DNA of 51,114 bases from Candidatus Gastranaerophilales bacterium (GCA_944322895.1 CALUQL010000005.1:1-51114); one strand, 5' to 3'. Positions 16,799 through 26,003 are shown, counted from the stretch's first letter. Numbers and translations: made by a program. The notes: generated by a model from the letters alone, not told the origin.

Positions 16799-18845
16799 TT
16801 ATATAATTCTCGAATTTTGCATCTTTTACTTCAATAAATCCTTTTGATTTTATATACTCAAATGGAATTTCGCATTCTACCATTGCAGGTTCTGTCTTAT
16901 TGTCATATATTGTTGCCTGCCTGTAGTCATTATATAAACACTTACTTACAAAAAGCTCTGGATATTCCATTCTCTCTTTGAATTTAAAAATATTTGTTGA
17001 TGAAGATTTATATGTATTTGTAATAATATAGTCAAATTTTGCCAAATTATAATCTTCTATATTTTCAGGTAAGATTTTTTCCACATTATATCCAATTAGT
17101 TTTAATTTTTCTATGTAATAATTAGGTGTTTTTACTTGAGAGATAATTAGTCCGATATTTTTCTTCTTTTTATCTGAAATATATTTGTAGATATCAATTT
17201 CATCAGATTTAGCAAGTAAAAAAGATGTGTTTCTTGCCGGGTTATTTATTTTATATTTAGCATATGAAATGATGTAAGATAATGGCATTTTATGAGCGAT
17301 AACTACTAAATATATGAACATAAACCAACACATAAGAATTTTAAACAAGTTTTTATTCTTTTTTATATATGAATGTGCAACGATAGGAGAAGCTATTACA
17401 ACGAAAGTTAATAAATATCTCATATTGTATTGTGTAAATACCATCACTCTTGCAAAAATAATCAAGTTTATAATCAGAGAAAGAGTTAAACTCGCCATTA
17501 TTATATTTCTTTTTGATTTCTTGTTTTTTAGATATTTTTTTATAGATTTTATAAGTGAAGGCAAAAATGCTAATAAGCCCATAATTCCTAAAGCAGAATT
17601 CATAAGTGACATTTGAGAATTAAAATAAAAATATCTGTTGAAATAATTGGAAGTAAAGCTTTTATCTGTAGCGCCTATTAAGCTTAATGTCAATGATTGC
17701 AGATAAGAAATGAATCCATTGTAGTTTATAAAGTCCTTTATGCCTGAAATATCAAAAATTGCAAAGATATATTTGATTAATGTGCAAAGCCAGCCTTTAA
17801 ATCCTCCTCGAAATTGATTTAATAACAGCTGTTCACGGCAAGAAACAGGATTATTGAATTGAATTATGTTTAGTATGTAGTTGTATGACGAAAAAATTAT
17901 AAAGTTTAATATAAATAGTAGTCCAAATTTTAAAATATATTTTAAAGTTTTTTCTTTCTTGTAAATTAAGGTTATTATTAAAAGAATAATAAATACTGAA
18001 GGAATTGCAATTATTGATGTTGTTTTTGTTCCGACAGCTAGAGCGTATGATAATGATGCAAAAAATAATGCTAAATTATCATTATTTTTTACAGCTTTTA
18101 AAAATAAATAAATGCAGCCAAGTATTAATCCCCCTATAAACAAGTCAGCACAAGGAGTATATATTTCTATTAAAACAAGGGCAAATGAAGAAAATACAAA
18201 TATACTCCATAATCTTCTTCTTATTGAGAAACCTAATTCTTTTAAGAAATTGTATATTATATATATTGTGCCAATGTAACCTATGTACGAAAATATAGCG
18301 GCTCCTATTTCGTTCTTTCTGAATAATAATAGCCAGGTGTATAAAAATTCCATATTCACAGGCATGATTAACTCTCGGCTATCAGGTGTTATATAGTGAT
18401 TAATACATCCGTTTTGAATCCAAGTAGTGCATCTTGGAAGGTAATATGTTAATGCGTCACCAAATGTTACAGGGAAAAATAATGCACTAATTAGCTGAAA
18501 AAATAAAAATAATCCAAAACAAATTGATAAGAAACATAATATTTTATCTCTTTTCACAGCAAATAATATTTTCTTAATTTCATCTTTTATTTCATTTTTA
18601 TATAGTGGTTTACCTTCTTTGATGTATAAAATTGCAGAAATAATAAAAAATGCTATATTACAAATAAAAAATCCGTTTTTTGATATTAGTTTAAATAAGG
18701 AAAGTATCTCAAAAGAAAGTACAATTTGAGAAAATGCGATTAATAAAAAATATAAGAAACCAGATGAATCCTTCTTATTCTTAATTATTACATTTAAAAT
18801 CATAAAAGAAGAAAGAATAACTAACAATATTGATATAAAGAACAT
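16776..18845 (-). CDS. Polytopic membrane protein, GT-C (ArnT/PMT-like) glycosyltransferase fold
   Basis: A 689-residue protein with about 12 TM segments and a C-terminal soluble domain of roughly 150 residues. After the early TMs it has FGDALTYYLPR, the acidic loop typical of GT-C transferases that use polyprenyl-phosphate sugars, followed by WLLLFRKNEIGAA. Lipid- or protein-glycosylation is likely; the sugar and acceptor are unknown. The frame extends to 18869 inside queA, but AAGGTAGG precedes the ATG at 18845, leaving a 5-bp gap after the queA stop. It is the last gene of the unit GT2-yidC-queA. Confidence 0.75.
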   Translation of the reverse strand: MFFISILLVILSSFMILNVIIKNKKDSSGFLYFLLIAFSQIVLSFEILSLFKLISKNGFFICNIAFFIISAILYIKEGKPLYKNEIKDEIKKILFAVKRDKILCFLSICFGLFLFFQLISALFFPVTFGDALTYYLPRCTTWIQNGCINHYITPDSRELIMPVNMEFLYTWLLLFRKNEIGAAIFSYIGYIGTIYIIYNFLKELGFSIRRRLWSIFVFSSFALVLIEIYTPCADLFIGGLILGCIYLFLKAVKNNDNLALFFASLSYALAVGTKTTSIIAIPSVFIILLIITLIYKKEKTLKYILKFGLLFILNFIIFSSYNYILNIIQFNNPVSCREQLLLNQFRGGFKGWLCTLIKYIFAIFDISGIKDFINYNGFISYLQSLTLSLIGATDKSFTSNYFNRYFYFNSQMSLMNSALGIMGLLAFLPSLIKSIKKYLKNKKSKRNIIMASLTLSLIINLIIFARVMVFTQYNMRYLLTFVVIASPIVAHSYIKKNKNLFKILMCWFMFIYLVVIAHKMPLSYIISYAKYKINNPARNTSFLLAKSDEIDIYKYISDKKKKNIGLIISQVKTPNYYIEKLKLIGYNVEKILPENIEDYNLAKFDYIITNTYKSSSTNIFKFKERMEYPELFVSKCLYNDYRQATIYDNKTEPAMVECEIPFEYIKSKGFIEVKDAKFENYIILQNLIH

Positions 18846-18850
18846 AATAC

Positions 18851-19888
18851 CTACCTTATAAACATGCAATCGCCGTAACTGTAAAATCTATATTCATTTT
18901 TTATAGCTTCAGAATATGCTTTAAAAATAAAATCCTTTGTAGCAAAAGCACTCACTAACATCAACAAAGTAGACTTTGGAAGATGGAAATTCGTTATAAG
19001 TTTATCAACTATTTTGAATTTATACCCTGGGTATATAAATAATTCACTGCTGTCTTTAACCGGTATAATTCTACCGTATTTATTCATAACTGTTTCTAAT
19101 GTCCTTACAGATGTTGTTCCAACAGCAACTATATTTTTTCCTTCTGCTTTTGCTTTATTTATAATTTCAGCTGTTTCTTCTGTAATTTCAAAAGATTCAG
19201 AATCCATTTTGTGGTCTAAGATATTTTCGCATTTTACCGGTTTAAATGTGCCTAAACCTACGTTTAAAGTTACAAAACAATGCTTTGTTCCTTGTTCTTC
19301 AAGTTTTTGCAATATTTCTTTTGTAAAGTGCAGACCTGCAGTAGGTGCTGCTACCGCTCCTTCTTTTTGTGCATATACTGTTTGATATCTGTCAAAATCA
19401 AGACTTTTATACTCTTCATTTGTCATTTTTCTTTCAATATATGGAGGGAGCGGAATATTTCCTACTTTATCCAAAATTTCAAATATATTACCTTTATATA
19501 ATAGGTGTATTTTCCATTTATCATCATCTTTTTCAATTATTTCAACGGAAAGTTCTTCGGATACTTCTAAAATCATTCCGGGTTTTACTCTTTTTGAAGG
19601 TTTTATTAGTGAAATCCAAATATCTTTTTCTATTTCTCTGACAAGAAAAATTTCAATTAATGCTCCGGTATCTTTTTTTGCATACAATCTTGCGGGTATA
19701 ACTTTTGTGTTGTTCAAAACAAGTAAATCATTTTCAGTAAGATAATTTGTAATATCACAAAAGTGCTTGTGTTCAAGAGTTTTATTTAAACGGTCAAGTA
19801 CCAGCATCCTTGACATATCTCTTTTTTGGGCTGGTACTTGCGCGATTAAATTTTCCGGTAATTCGTAATTGAATTCTTCTAGTAACAT
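18851..19888 (-). CDS. queA: S-adenosylmethionine:tRNA ribosyltransferase-isomerase
   Basis: A 345-residue QueA, the normal length. It transfers and rearranges the ribosyl part of SAM onto preQ1 at tRNA position 34 to give epoxyqueuosine. The family blocks are clear: FNYELPENLIAQVPAQKRD at the start, NNTKVIPARL, VAAPTAGLHFT, VTLNVGLGTFKPV, VAVGTTSVRTLE and TNFHLPKSTLLMLVSAF. Its ATG overlaps the yidC stop (TAATG), so it is translated from the yidC message. Confidence 0.97.
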   Translation of the reverse strand: MLLEEFNYELPENLIAQVPAQKRDMSRMLVLDRLNKTLEHKHFCDITNYLTENDLLVLNNTKVIPARLYAKKDTGALIEIFLVREIEKDIWISLIKPSKRVKPGMILEVSEELSVEIIEKDDDKWKIHLLYKGNIFEILDKVGNIPLPPYIERKMTNEEYKSLDFDRYQTVYAQKEGAVAAPTAGLHFTKEILQKLEEQGTKHCFVTLNVGLGTFKPVKCENILDHKMDSESFEITEETAEIINKAKAEGKNIVAVGTTSVRTLETVMNKYGRIIPVKDSSELFIYPGYKFKIVDKLITNFHLPKSTLLMLVSAFATKDFIFKAYSEAIKNEYRFYSYGDCMFIR

Positions 19889-20985
19889 TATTTTTTGTCT
19901 GCTTCTATAGTTTTTGTTTCAATAGGGTTAATTGTTTTTGCGTTAGATAAATCTTTTACATCATGTTTCGCGTTATCTTCTGCTTCAAGCTGTTTATTTA
20001 TAACTATAGTTTGAATTATTTGAATTATATTACTTACAACTAAGTATAATAAAACACCTGCAGGAATTGGAGCGATAACAAACATAAATATAATCATAAC
20101 AGGCATGATTGTTCCCATCATCTTTTGCATTTGAGCTTGCATTGGGTCTTGTTGAACATTTTTATTTGTTGCCATCATGATTTTTTGAGTTGCAATCATA
20201 GTTCCTGCAAAAAGAAGAATTAGAATAAATACATCAAAATGGAATTGACTTAGTGGTGCATTTGTTGGTATTGATGCAGCCATTATGTTATCGCGTCTTT
20301 CAAAGTTAACAGTTTCCACTTCTCTTGTTTTCATATTTTGAATATCGATTGAAGCAGAAGTGACTTTGTCTAACTGGCTATACTTTAAGTTGAAATCATC
20401 AAGATTAACTTTCAAATCCATTGGTTGCCCCGGAACAATTTCCCCTTGAATTTTTATTGCATTTTTAGAATCAATTTTTACATTATCAAGTTCTTGGTCA
20501 CCAAGCATTACTTTTACTTTTTTATAAACGGTAAATTTATCATTATTTGAAACACTGAAAGTTCCGTCATAGGAAATTCCGGCATTGCCTCTTAATGTTT
20601 TATCGAGTCTGTCTATAAATAAGAAGTGAGAATTACCTGCTTCTTGTATGAATTGAGGGCTGATTAATGCTGCATATAATAAAATGAATATAGGCATTTG
20701 TATTAATAACGGCAAACAACCGGACATTGGATTGAATTTGTGTTCTTTATAGAACTCCATCATTTTTCTTTGCATTGTTTGAGGATCATTTTTATAACGT
20801 TCTTGTATTAATTTCATTTTTGGCTGCAGAATTTGCATTGCTCTCATAGAACGTTGTTGAGAAACGCCTAAAGGCCATAGACAAAGTCTTACGATAACGG
20901 TAAGGGCTATAATTGCCAAGCCGTAACTTCCTGTAAGATTATTTAGTCCTTTTAATAATTCTACCGTTAATGTTGTAAAATCCAC
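19888..20985 (-). CDS. yidC: Membrane protein insertase YidC with extra extracytoplasmic domain
   Basis: A 365-residue YidC/Oxa1/Alb3 insertase. The conserved core is present: Arg33 in the hydrophilic groove of TM1 (TVIVRLCLWPL), the LQPKMK and ERYKNDP coiled-coil hairpin, NPMSGCLPLLIQMPIF, and IPAGVLLYLVVSNIIQIIQT. Between the second core TM and the next one sits an insert of about 115 residues (roughly 135-252), predicted beta-rich. In cyanobacterial YidC I know a comparable insert at this place, which supports the lineage call. The ribosome site is GAAGGGAG. It lies 16 bp after the GT2 gene and overlaps queA. Confidence 0.95.
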   Translation of the reverse strand: MDFTTLTVELLKGLNNLTGSYGLAIIALTVIVRLCLWPLGVSQQRSMRAMQILQPKMKLIQERYKNDPQTMQRKMMEFYKEHKFNPMSGCLPLLIQMPIFILLYAALISPQFIQEAGNSHFLFIDRLDKTLRGNAGISYDGTFSVSNNDKFTVYKKVKVMLGDQELDNVKIDSKNAIKIQGEIVPGQPMDLKVNLDDFNLKYSQLDKVTSASIDIQNMKTREVETVNFERRDNIMAASIPTNAPLSQFHFDVFILILLFAGTMIATQKIMMATNKNVQQDPMQAQMQKMMGTIMPVMIIFMFVIAPIPAGVLLYLVVSNIIQIIQTIVINKQLEAEDNAKHDVKDLSNAKTINPIETKTIEADKK

Positions 20986-21001
20986 TGTATATTCTCCCTT
21001 C

Positions 21002-22393
21002 TTAGACTTTTATTAGTGTTTCGGTTTCTTTTTCTTTGGATTGGTTATTTTCAACAGAAAGGTCTTGAACGATCTTTGCTGTTCCATGTTTAGTCTTTCC
21101 CCAATCCATATTATTTTTCATAAATATAATTTTAAAAATTATAAAAATTGCAAGCGGGAACCAAAGAACTACAATATATAATGCAGTAGTTACCGATTGA
21201 ACTAGATTATCGATTGGTTTTAATTTGACATATTTTCTTAAACTGTAAAATAATGCAACAATAAAGAATCCGCACATTAGTGTAGATAATGCCATAGATG
21301 AAAGTATCCAATTAGGATCATCTTTTATATATCTGTAAGATTGAATCATTACTTCTGACACCATCCAAACAGGCAAAATAAATTCAGTAATATAAGCAGT
21401 CATATCTAAGCTAACACGTAAAGAAATGTCTTTTGATTGTAATACATCTAAAAAATGTTCAAGATATCTTCTTATACTGCCTTCTATCCAGCGTCTTCTT
21501 TGTTTTACCAAAGGAATATATGACGGAACGCCCTCTTCATATACGCAAACTTCAGGACAAAAACGAACATCCCAGCCTTTAATTTGTAATCTTGTTGATA
21601 AATCCAGATCATCTGTAATTGTATATATATTCCAACCGTTAACATCTTCAAGTGCTTTTCTTTTTATTAGTTCGCCGTTGCCTCTTAACTCAACAGCACC
21701 TTTAACAGCATCTCTTCCTACTTGGAAGTGTGTATCTACTGCCATTTCATTATCTTGACAACGTGTTAAGAAATTTTGTTCTCTGTTTATGATTACTTTT
21801 CTTGCTTGTACAGCACCTACTTGTTCTGGTTCAAGAGCCGGAATTAATTCTTTTAAAAAGTCAGGTTTTACTCTTGCATCAGCATCAAAAACAAGAATTG
21901 CATCTCCTTTTGCAATTTTCATTGCATCATTTAGTACTGCGGATTTACCTGGAAATGCTTCTTTTGTTCTAGAGAAATATTTCATATTAGGATATTCATT
22001 GCTTATTTTTTCAAGAACTAACGCTGTATCATCTGTACTTCTATCATCAATAACTATAATTTCATATTTTGGATATTCTATTTTAGATATATTTTCTATT
22101 GTTTTAGATATAACTTCAGCCTCATTATGTGCAGGAATTAATATACTTACATAAGGTTTATAATTGTAGTTTTTTTCTACGGGATGTTTCCTTTGCTTCC
22201 TTACTCTGTGTTTGAATGCTATTTGCATGTATGCTGTATAGACAGACATAAAAATTAGAATTGTCATAAATGCACATGGCGTATTCATATTATTTTGGAA
22301 AAAATATAAAAGTACTAATAATGAAGATATTATAGTTAAAAGAACAATTCTCTCTTTCATTACCCCAATCCATTTTCTCTGTACTTTATACAT
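21002..22393 (-). CDS. Processive-type membrane glycosyltransferase, family 2
   Basis: A 463-residue GT2 enzyme with two N-terminal TMs, a cytosolic GT-A domain (about 75-300) and three C-terminal TMs. Motifs are SILIPAHNEAEVI, VIDDRSTDDT, VFDADAR (metal-binding D-x-D), ITDDLDLS (catalytic TDD) and QRRRW, as in poly-beta-glycan synthases such as PgaC. The same layout occurs in the cyanobacterial monoglucosyldiacylglycerol synthase, so a lipid glycosyltransferase is an alternative. The start may be the ATG at 22393 or the one at 22360 (MKERIVLL, preceded by GGATTGGGG). It heads the yidC-queA unit. Confidence 0.85.
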   Translation of the reverse strand: MYKVQRKWIGVMKERIVLLTIISSLLVLLYFFQNNMNTPCAFMTILIFMSVYTAYMQIAFKHRVRKQRKHPVEKNYNYKPYVSILIPAHNEAEVISKTIENISKIEYPKYEIIVIDDRSTDDTALVLEKISNEYPNMKYFSRTKEAFPGKSAVLNDAMKIAKGDAILVFDADARVKPDFLKELIPALEPEQVGAVQARKVIINREQNFLTRCQDNEMAVDTHFQVGRDAVKGAVELRGNGELIKRKALEDVNGWNIYTITDDLDLSTRLQIKGWDVRFCPEVCVYEEGVPSYIPLVKQRRRWIEGSIRRYLEHFLDVLQSKDISLRVSLDMTAYITEFILPVWMVSEVMIQSYRYIKDDPNWILSSMALSTLMCGFFIVALFYSLRKYVKLKPIDNLVQSVTTALYIVVLWFPLAIFIIFKIIFMKNNMDWGKTKHGTAKIVQDLSVENNQSKEKETETLIKV

Positions 22394-22477
22394 TTTACCA
22401 GAAACACATAATCTTTTTACTAATTATTACTTTTCATTACTAACTAATAAGCTATTTATTTATTTATTTTTTACATA

Positions 22478-22486
22478 TGTTATAAT
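22478..22486 (+). promoter_or_regulatory. Extended -10 promoter predicting a leaderless mRNA
   Basis: TGT-TATAAT (the TGn extension plus a perfect -10) ends 6 nt before the ATG at 22493. There is no recognisable -35 or Shine-Dalgarno sequence. Confidence 0.65.
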
Positions 22487-22492
22487 CAGTAA

Positions 22493-23353
22493 ATGCTGGA
22501 AACAATAAAAAAATCGTTTTACATATTGAAGAATAATTTGATATTTATACAGCCATTGTTATTAGGCTTGTTATTGATAATGACTGCTTTTTCGTTTCTT
22601 GTTGGAAGAAATTTTTTCAGTTTTTCAAAAATTGTATTGTTATTATCTATGATTCTTTTATTTATAGCATTCAGTGCAGGTTGGTTTTATATAAATAAAC
22701 AAGGTGTTTTAAATTATAATGAGAATGATTCCAAAGAAGAAATAGCGCTAAAAGCTGTTCAAAATTTTAAAAAATTCTTTGAAGGAGTTGGTGCAGATTT
22801 TCTAAAAACTGCAGGTTCGTATATTATATTATTCATTTTATATGCAACAACATTGTATCTTGTTACTAAATTTTGTATAAGTACTTTTGGCGAGCCTAAA
22901 ATAATATATGATTTTCCTAAAATATTAAAGGCTTCTTCTCAGGCTGAAATTCTTAATTATATTAATAGTATTACAATTCAAGATAAAATTACTTTTATGA
23001 GTTGGATAGTGATTTTTAATATTGCCGCATCTATAGTAAATTTTTTCATTATATTGCATTTTGCTGTAGTTAGTTTTGAAAGTGTAAATATATTAAAGTC
23101 ATTTTTGCTTGCACTAAAATTCTTCTTTAAAAATCTGTTAGGTGTTGTTGCGATACTTGTTGTTATTTTTATTTTATATGTATTTTTGAATATTCTATCT
23201 GTTATATTAGGAACAAATTCTCTTTCATTTGTTATTTTAATAATACTATTTACTATATATTTAAATTATTATTTGCTTTTGGTATTCTGTTTTTACTATG
23301 ACAAAACAAAAAATAATAGCAATAACAGGACCGAGTGCATCGGGGAAAACTAA
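22493..23353 (+). CDS. Hypothetical membrane protein, 286 aa, overlapping miaA
   Basis: Not recognised. It has about six TM segments rich in Phe, Ile and Leu, with one longer loop near residues 78-105 and another near 135-160. The pattern is loosely like membrane proteins annotated as glycerophosphodiesterase membrane-domain or DUF975-type, but I see no diagnostic motif. The start ATG sits 6 nt after a perfect TATAAT and has no ribosome site. The last 56 bp overlap the miaA coding region in another frame, an unusually long overlap, so the two are almost surely co-transcribed. Confidence 0.75.
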   Translation: MLETIKKSFYILKNNLIFIQPLLLGLLLIMTAFSFLVGRNFFSFSKIVLLLSMILLFIAFSAGWFYINKQGVLNYNENDSKEEIALKAVQNFKKFFEGVGADFLKTAGSYIILFILYATTLYLVTKFCISTFGEPKIIYDFPKILKASSQAEILNYINSITIQDKITFMSWIVIFNIAASIVNFFIILHFAVVSFESVNILKSFLLALKFFFKNLLGVVAILVVIFILYVFLNILSVILGTNSLSFVILIILFTIYLNYYLLLVFCFYYDKTKNNSNNRTECIGEN

Positions 23354-24206
23354 GTTATCCATTGAATTAGCTAAGCAGCTTGATGGAGAAATTATATCTG
23401 TTGATTCAAGGCAAATATATAAAGAATTAGATATAGGAAGTGCAAAACCTACTTTAGAAGAGCAAGAAGGCATTCCTCATTATTTAATGGATATAATTGA
23501 TCTTAATCAGGAATATACAGTTGCTAATTTTTGTGATGATGCCAATATAAAAATAAAAGAGATAATCAATAAAGGTAAAGTTCCAATCCTTGTGGGCGGG
23601 ACAGGCTTGTATTTTAGGGTATTATTACAAGATTTTGATTTGCCAAGAGTAGAACCTAATAAGCAATTGCGAGAAGAATTAGAACAAAAATCTTCTGAAG
23701 AACTTTTTTCTTTGCTTAAAGAAAAAGATCCTGATATCGCTGAAAAAATACATTTTAATAATAAAGTTAAAATAATTAGGGCTCTTGAGGTTTGTCTTTC
23801 TTTAGGTATACCAATGAGTAAAGCCCAGAAAAAGAAAGAAAGTGAATATAATGTTTTATGGTTCGGCTTGAATGCTCAAAATCGTGAATTTTTGTATGAA
23901 CGTATAAATAAAAGAGTAGATATAATGTTTGAGCAAGGTTTAATTGATGAGGCTAAAAACCTTTTTGAAAATTATGGCGAAAATAAGATTCTCCTCGGAA
24001 CAATCGGTTATCAGGAGTTATTTCCATATTTTAACGGGCAAACAGATTTTGAAACAGCTTCAAATCTTTTGAAACAAAATACTCGCCGTTATGCCAAAAG
24101 ACAGATAAGTTGGTTTAATGCGAATAAAGATATTCATTGGCTTGATATTGAAAAAGAATCTTTATCAAATATGCTTGAATATATTAAAAATTGTTATCAA
24201 ATGTAA
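23298..24206 (+). CDS. miaA: tRNA dimethylallyltransferase
   Basis: A 302-residue MiaA, which transfers a dimethylallyl group to N6 of A37 in tRNAs reading U-starting codons. Visible are the P-loop GPSASGKT (11-18), ISVDSRQIYKELDIGSAKP, GIPHYLMDI, VGGTGLYFRVLL and TIGYQE plus NTRRYAKRQISWF near the C-terminus. No Shine-Dalgarno sequence precedes the ATG. It begins inside the end of the upstream membrane-protein gene, so translation probably depends on ribosomes arriving from there. Confidence 0.96.
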   Translation: MTKQKIIAITGPSASGKTKLSIELAKQLDGEIISVDSRQIYKELDIGSAKPTLEEQEGIPHYLMDIIDLNQEYTVANFCDDANIKIKEIINKGKVPILVGGTGLYFRVLLQDFDLPRVEPNKQLREELEQKSSEELFSLLKEKDPDIAEKIHFNNKVKIIRALEVCLSLGIPMSKAQKKKESEYNVLWFGLNAQNREFLYERINKRVDIMFEQGLIDEAKNLFENYGENKILLGTIGYQELFPYFNGQTDFETASNLLKQNTRRYAKRQISWFNANKDIHWLDIEKESLSNMLEYIKNCYQM

Positions 24207-24278
24207 AGATGAATTTTGTTAAATAACAAAAAAAAATTTTTACCGGTCTTAAGTAAGTACGGAAAAAAGGTTAAAAAT

Positions 24279-24578
24279 ATGAACGTAAATGCAGTAAATA
24301 TTCAACCTACAACAAGAAAAAATAATAAATACAACGCAGCGAAAACAGGTGCGGCTTTAACCGCAGGGGTTTTAACAGCTTCAACAGCAATTTCTTGGGT
24401 GTCTCGTCCAAAAGATATGTTGCAAGTTGTTAATAATTGCGGAGGAAAAGGCAAATATGCTGCAAACTTTGTCATAGGAATTGCTCTTTTATCTGGAATT
24501 GGAGCTTTGGCGAATACAGTGTTTTCTAAAATAGCCGAAAAAATTCAACCAAAACAATCACCAAAAGCGGCAAACTAA
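24279..24578 (+). CDS. Small lineage-type membrane protein, 99 aa
   Basis: No named family. The frame is open from a TTG at 24216, but AAGG lies before the ATG at 24279 (MNVNAVNIQPTTRK), which gives a protein in the style of other small proteins here. It has a polar basic N-terminus and two moderately hydrophobic Ala/Gly-rich segments (about 23-42 and 64-82) that could be membrane helices. The C-terminus is Lys/Gln-rich. A strong terminator follows. I associate such Ala/Gly hydrophobic small proteins with Gastranaerophilales genomes; their function is unknown. Confidence 0.7.
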   Translation: MNVNAVNIQPTTRKNNKYNAAKTGAALTAGVLTASTAISWVSRPKDMLQVVNNCGGKGKYAANFVIGIALLSGIGALANTVFSKIAEKIQPKQSPKAAN

Positions 24579-24601
24579 TTCTTCTTTTCATATAATATAA
24601 A

Positions 24602-24632
24602 AAAGGTCCTTATTTTTTATAAGGACTTTGAC
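24602..24632 (+). terminator. Intrinsic terminator after the 24279 gene
   Basis: Stem GTCCTTAT / ATAAGGAC (24606-24613 and 24619-24626) with a T5 loop and flanking A and T runs. It ends the miaA/24279 transcripts. Confidence 0.75.
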
Positions 24633-24643
24633 TTTGTCTATAT

Positions 24644-24672
24644 ATAAAAACGCCTCTCTATTATAGAGATGG
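24644..24672 (-). terminator. Intrinsic terminator of the 24686 kinase-like gene
   Basis: On the minus strand the stem TCTCTA / TAGAGA, lengthened by a CC/GG pair past a one-base bulge, is followed by CGTTTTTATA. It lies 14-40 bp beyond the stop codon. Confidence 0.7.
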
Positions 24673-24685
24673 TTTTATTACATTC

Positions 24686-25555
24686 TTATTGTTCGGGATT
24701 TGAGAAATTATTTGTAATTTGATAAATATAATCAATAATTTGAGTGAAATATTCCAAAGAAGATGCTCCGTTTATTATTATATCAGAGTTATCCTTCTTA
24801 GGAAGAATATATTTTTTGGAAGCTTCTCTTACATATGCAAGTTGCTTTCTTGCATTTTCTTCATTTTGATTTCTTGATGTTTGTGCTCTATATAAAAACC
24901 ATTTTTCTTGGACTGCAGGATCTATGTCGACATAAAGCTTAATATCAAACAAATCCGAAACTTTTCCGTACATTGTAGCCATTCCTTCAACGACAATTAT
25001 TTTTTGTGCTTTTTTTGGAATAGCATTTGGAACAACAATACCGGTTCCATTTACTAAATATTGCGGTATTCTTACATCAATACCTCTTGATAGTTGTTCT
25101 AAATCTATAAATAATTGTTCCATGTTGAAATTGTCAGGAGAATCAACATCGTAACCGGATTCAAGCAGTTTATCAAACGAACCATACTTACTAATAAGCG
25201 CTGATATATCTCTAAAATAATTATCAGCACTTAAAATTTCGATTGGCATATTTAATCGTTCTGTAGCAAGTTTAATTGTGTTGCAAATAGTTGTTTTTCC
25301 ACTCGCCGATTCACCACTTATTCCGATCAGAAAATGTTTTTCAGGATTATTTATCAATCTTTTTGTAAACTTAGGAATAAAAGAAGGATGAATACTCTTA
25401 AAAATCGGCGTTTCACTATTTCTATCATAGCTCAAAATTTGTTTGAATTTTGAATTCAAATAGATTGCTAAAAACTCTCTTCCTGATTTTGTAGAAAAAT
25501 CGGGTTTTAGAATTTTATCATTATGTATTTTTTCTTTTTCTAATAGGGAATTCAT
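24686..25555 (-). CDS. Uridine kinase/phosphoribulokinase-family P-loop protein
   Basis: The protein is 289 residues from the ATG at 25555; the frame continues to a TTG at 25660 but with a hydrophobic, atypical extension and no ribosome site. It has the P-loop GISGESASGKTT, LSADNYFRDI (the Asp-Tyr pair typical of uridine kinase), SPDNFNMEQL, IRIPQY-like VRIPQYLVNG and VVEGMATMYG, then a helical lid with arginines (LYRAQTSRNQ). It is longer than usual uridine kinase (about 210), with about 80 extra N-terminal residues. It is likely a nucleoside or related small-molecule kinase; the substrate is uncertain. Confidence 0.75.
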   Translation of the reverse strand: MNSLLEKEKIHNDKILKPDFSTKSGREFLAIYLNSKFKQILSYDRNSETPIFKSIHPSFIPKFTKRLINNPEKHFLIGISGESASGKTTICNTIKLATERLNMPIEILSADNYFRDISALISKYGSFDKLLESGYDVDSPDNFNMEQLFIDLEQLSRGIDVRIPQYLVNGTGIVVPNAIPKKAQKIIVVEGMATMYGKVSDLFDIKLYVDIDPAVQEKWFLYRAQTSRNQNEENARKQLAYVREASKKYILPKKDNSDIIINGASSLEYFTQIIDYIYQITNNFSNPEQ

Positions 25556-25748
25556 ACTTAGAGAAATACTCCAAAAAATAATTTTTGCTATCTGTTTAAG
25601 ATATATAAACTTTATTTTACGTTGTAAACATGATTTTACATTAAACTTTTGGGTAGTCAAATATTTAATTACAAAGAGGAATGTAAATCTTTACATTATT
25701 CTTCAAAATATATATGGGTGGCTATTCTTAATTTTGAAGGAGTGGAAT

Positions 25749-26003
25749 ATGAAAAGATTTTTGAAACTATTTATGCTTTTTTTTATTTTTTTTAATGTTT
25801 GCGTCAATGTCTATGCTTATTGTACAACTGGTTATGCGTGTTCTATTCAAGATATTGAAAAAATACAGGCTGAAAAAAATAGAGAGGTTTTAGCTGATAT
25901 TGATAGCTACTTCTCTAAAAAAATAAATGGAGATATTTTCTTTGGGAAAATATCTCCATCTGTTTTTTATAATGATTTATTTATTTTTAACACAATTGTT
26001 TAA
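25749..26003 (+). CDS. Small secreted protein, 84 aa, read through a terminator hairpin
   Basis: The AAGGAG at 25737-25742 fixes the ATG at 25749. The product has a clear signal peptide (MKRFLKLFMLFFIFF, cleavage after VYA near residue 23) and a mature part with two cysteines (YCTTGYACS) and a charged helix. The coding frame runs through a 14-bp terminator stem at 25927-25959, so transcription would often end before the stop. Just before the stem is an A7 run followed by TAAATG. With one A fewer, the protein would end neatly at SKK, about 60 residues. The visible 3' extension may therefore be a frameshift artefact or strain-specific indel. Confidence 0.6.
   Translation: MKRFLKLFMLFFIFFNVCVNVYAYCTTGYACSIQDIEKIQAEKNREVLADIDSYFSKKINGDIFFGKISPSVFYNDLFIFNTIV
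25927..25968 (+). terminator. Strong intrinsic terminator inside the 25749 reading frame
   Basis: A perfect 14-bp stem (25927-25940 and 25946-25959) with a 5-nt loop is followed by CTG and six Ts. It is one of the best terminators in the window, yet lies before the stop of the 25749 frame. Confidence 0.85.

Noticed and set aside
24556-25660. N-terminal extension of the uridine-kinase-like protein from the TTG at 25660
   Set aside because: The extra 35 residues begin at a TTG with no ribosome site and have a basic, hydrophobic composition unlike the rest.
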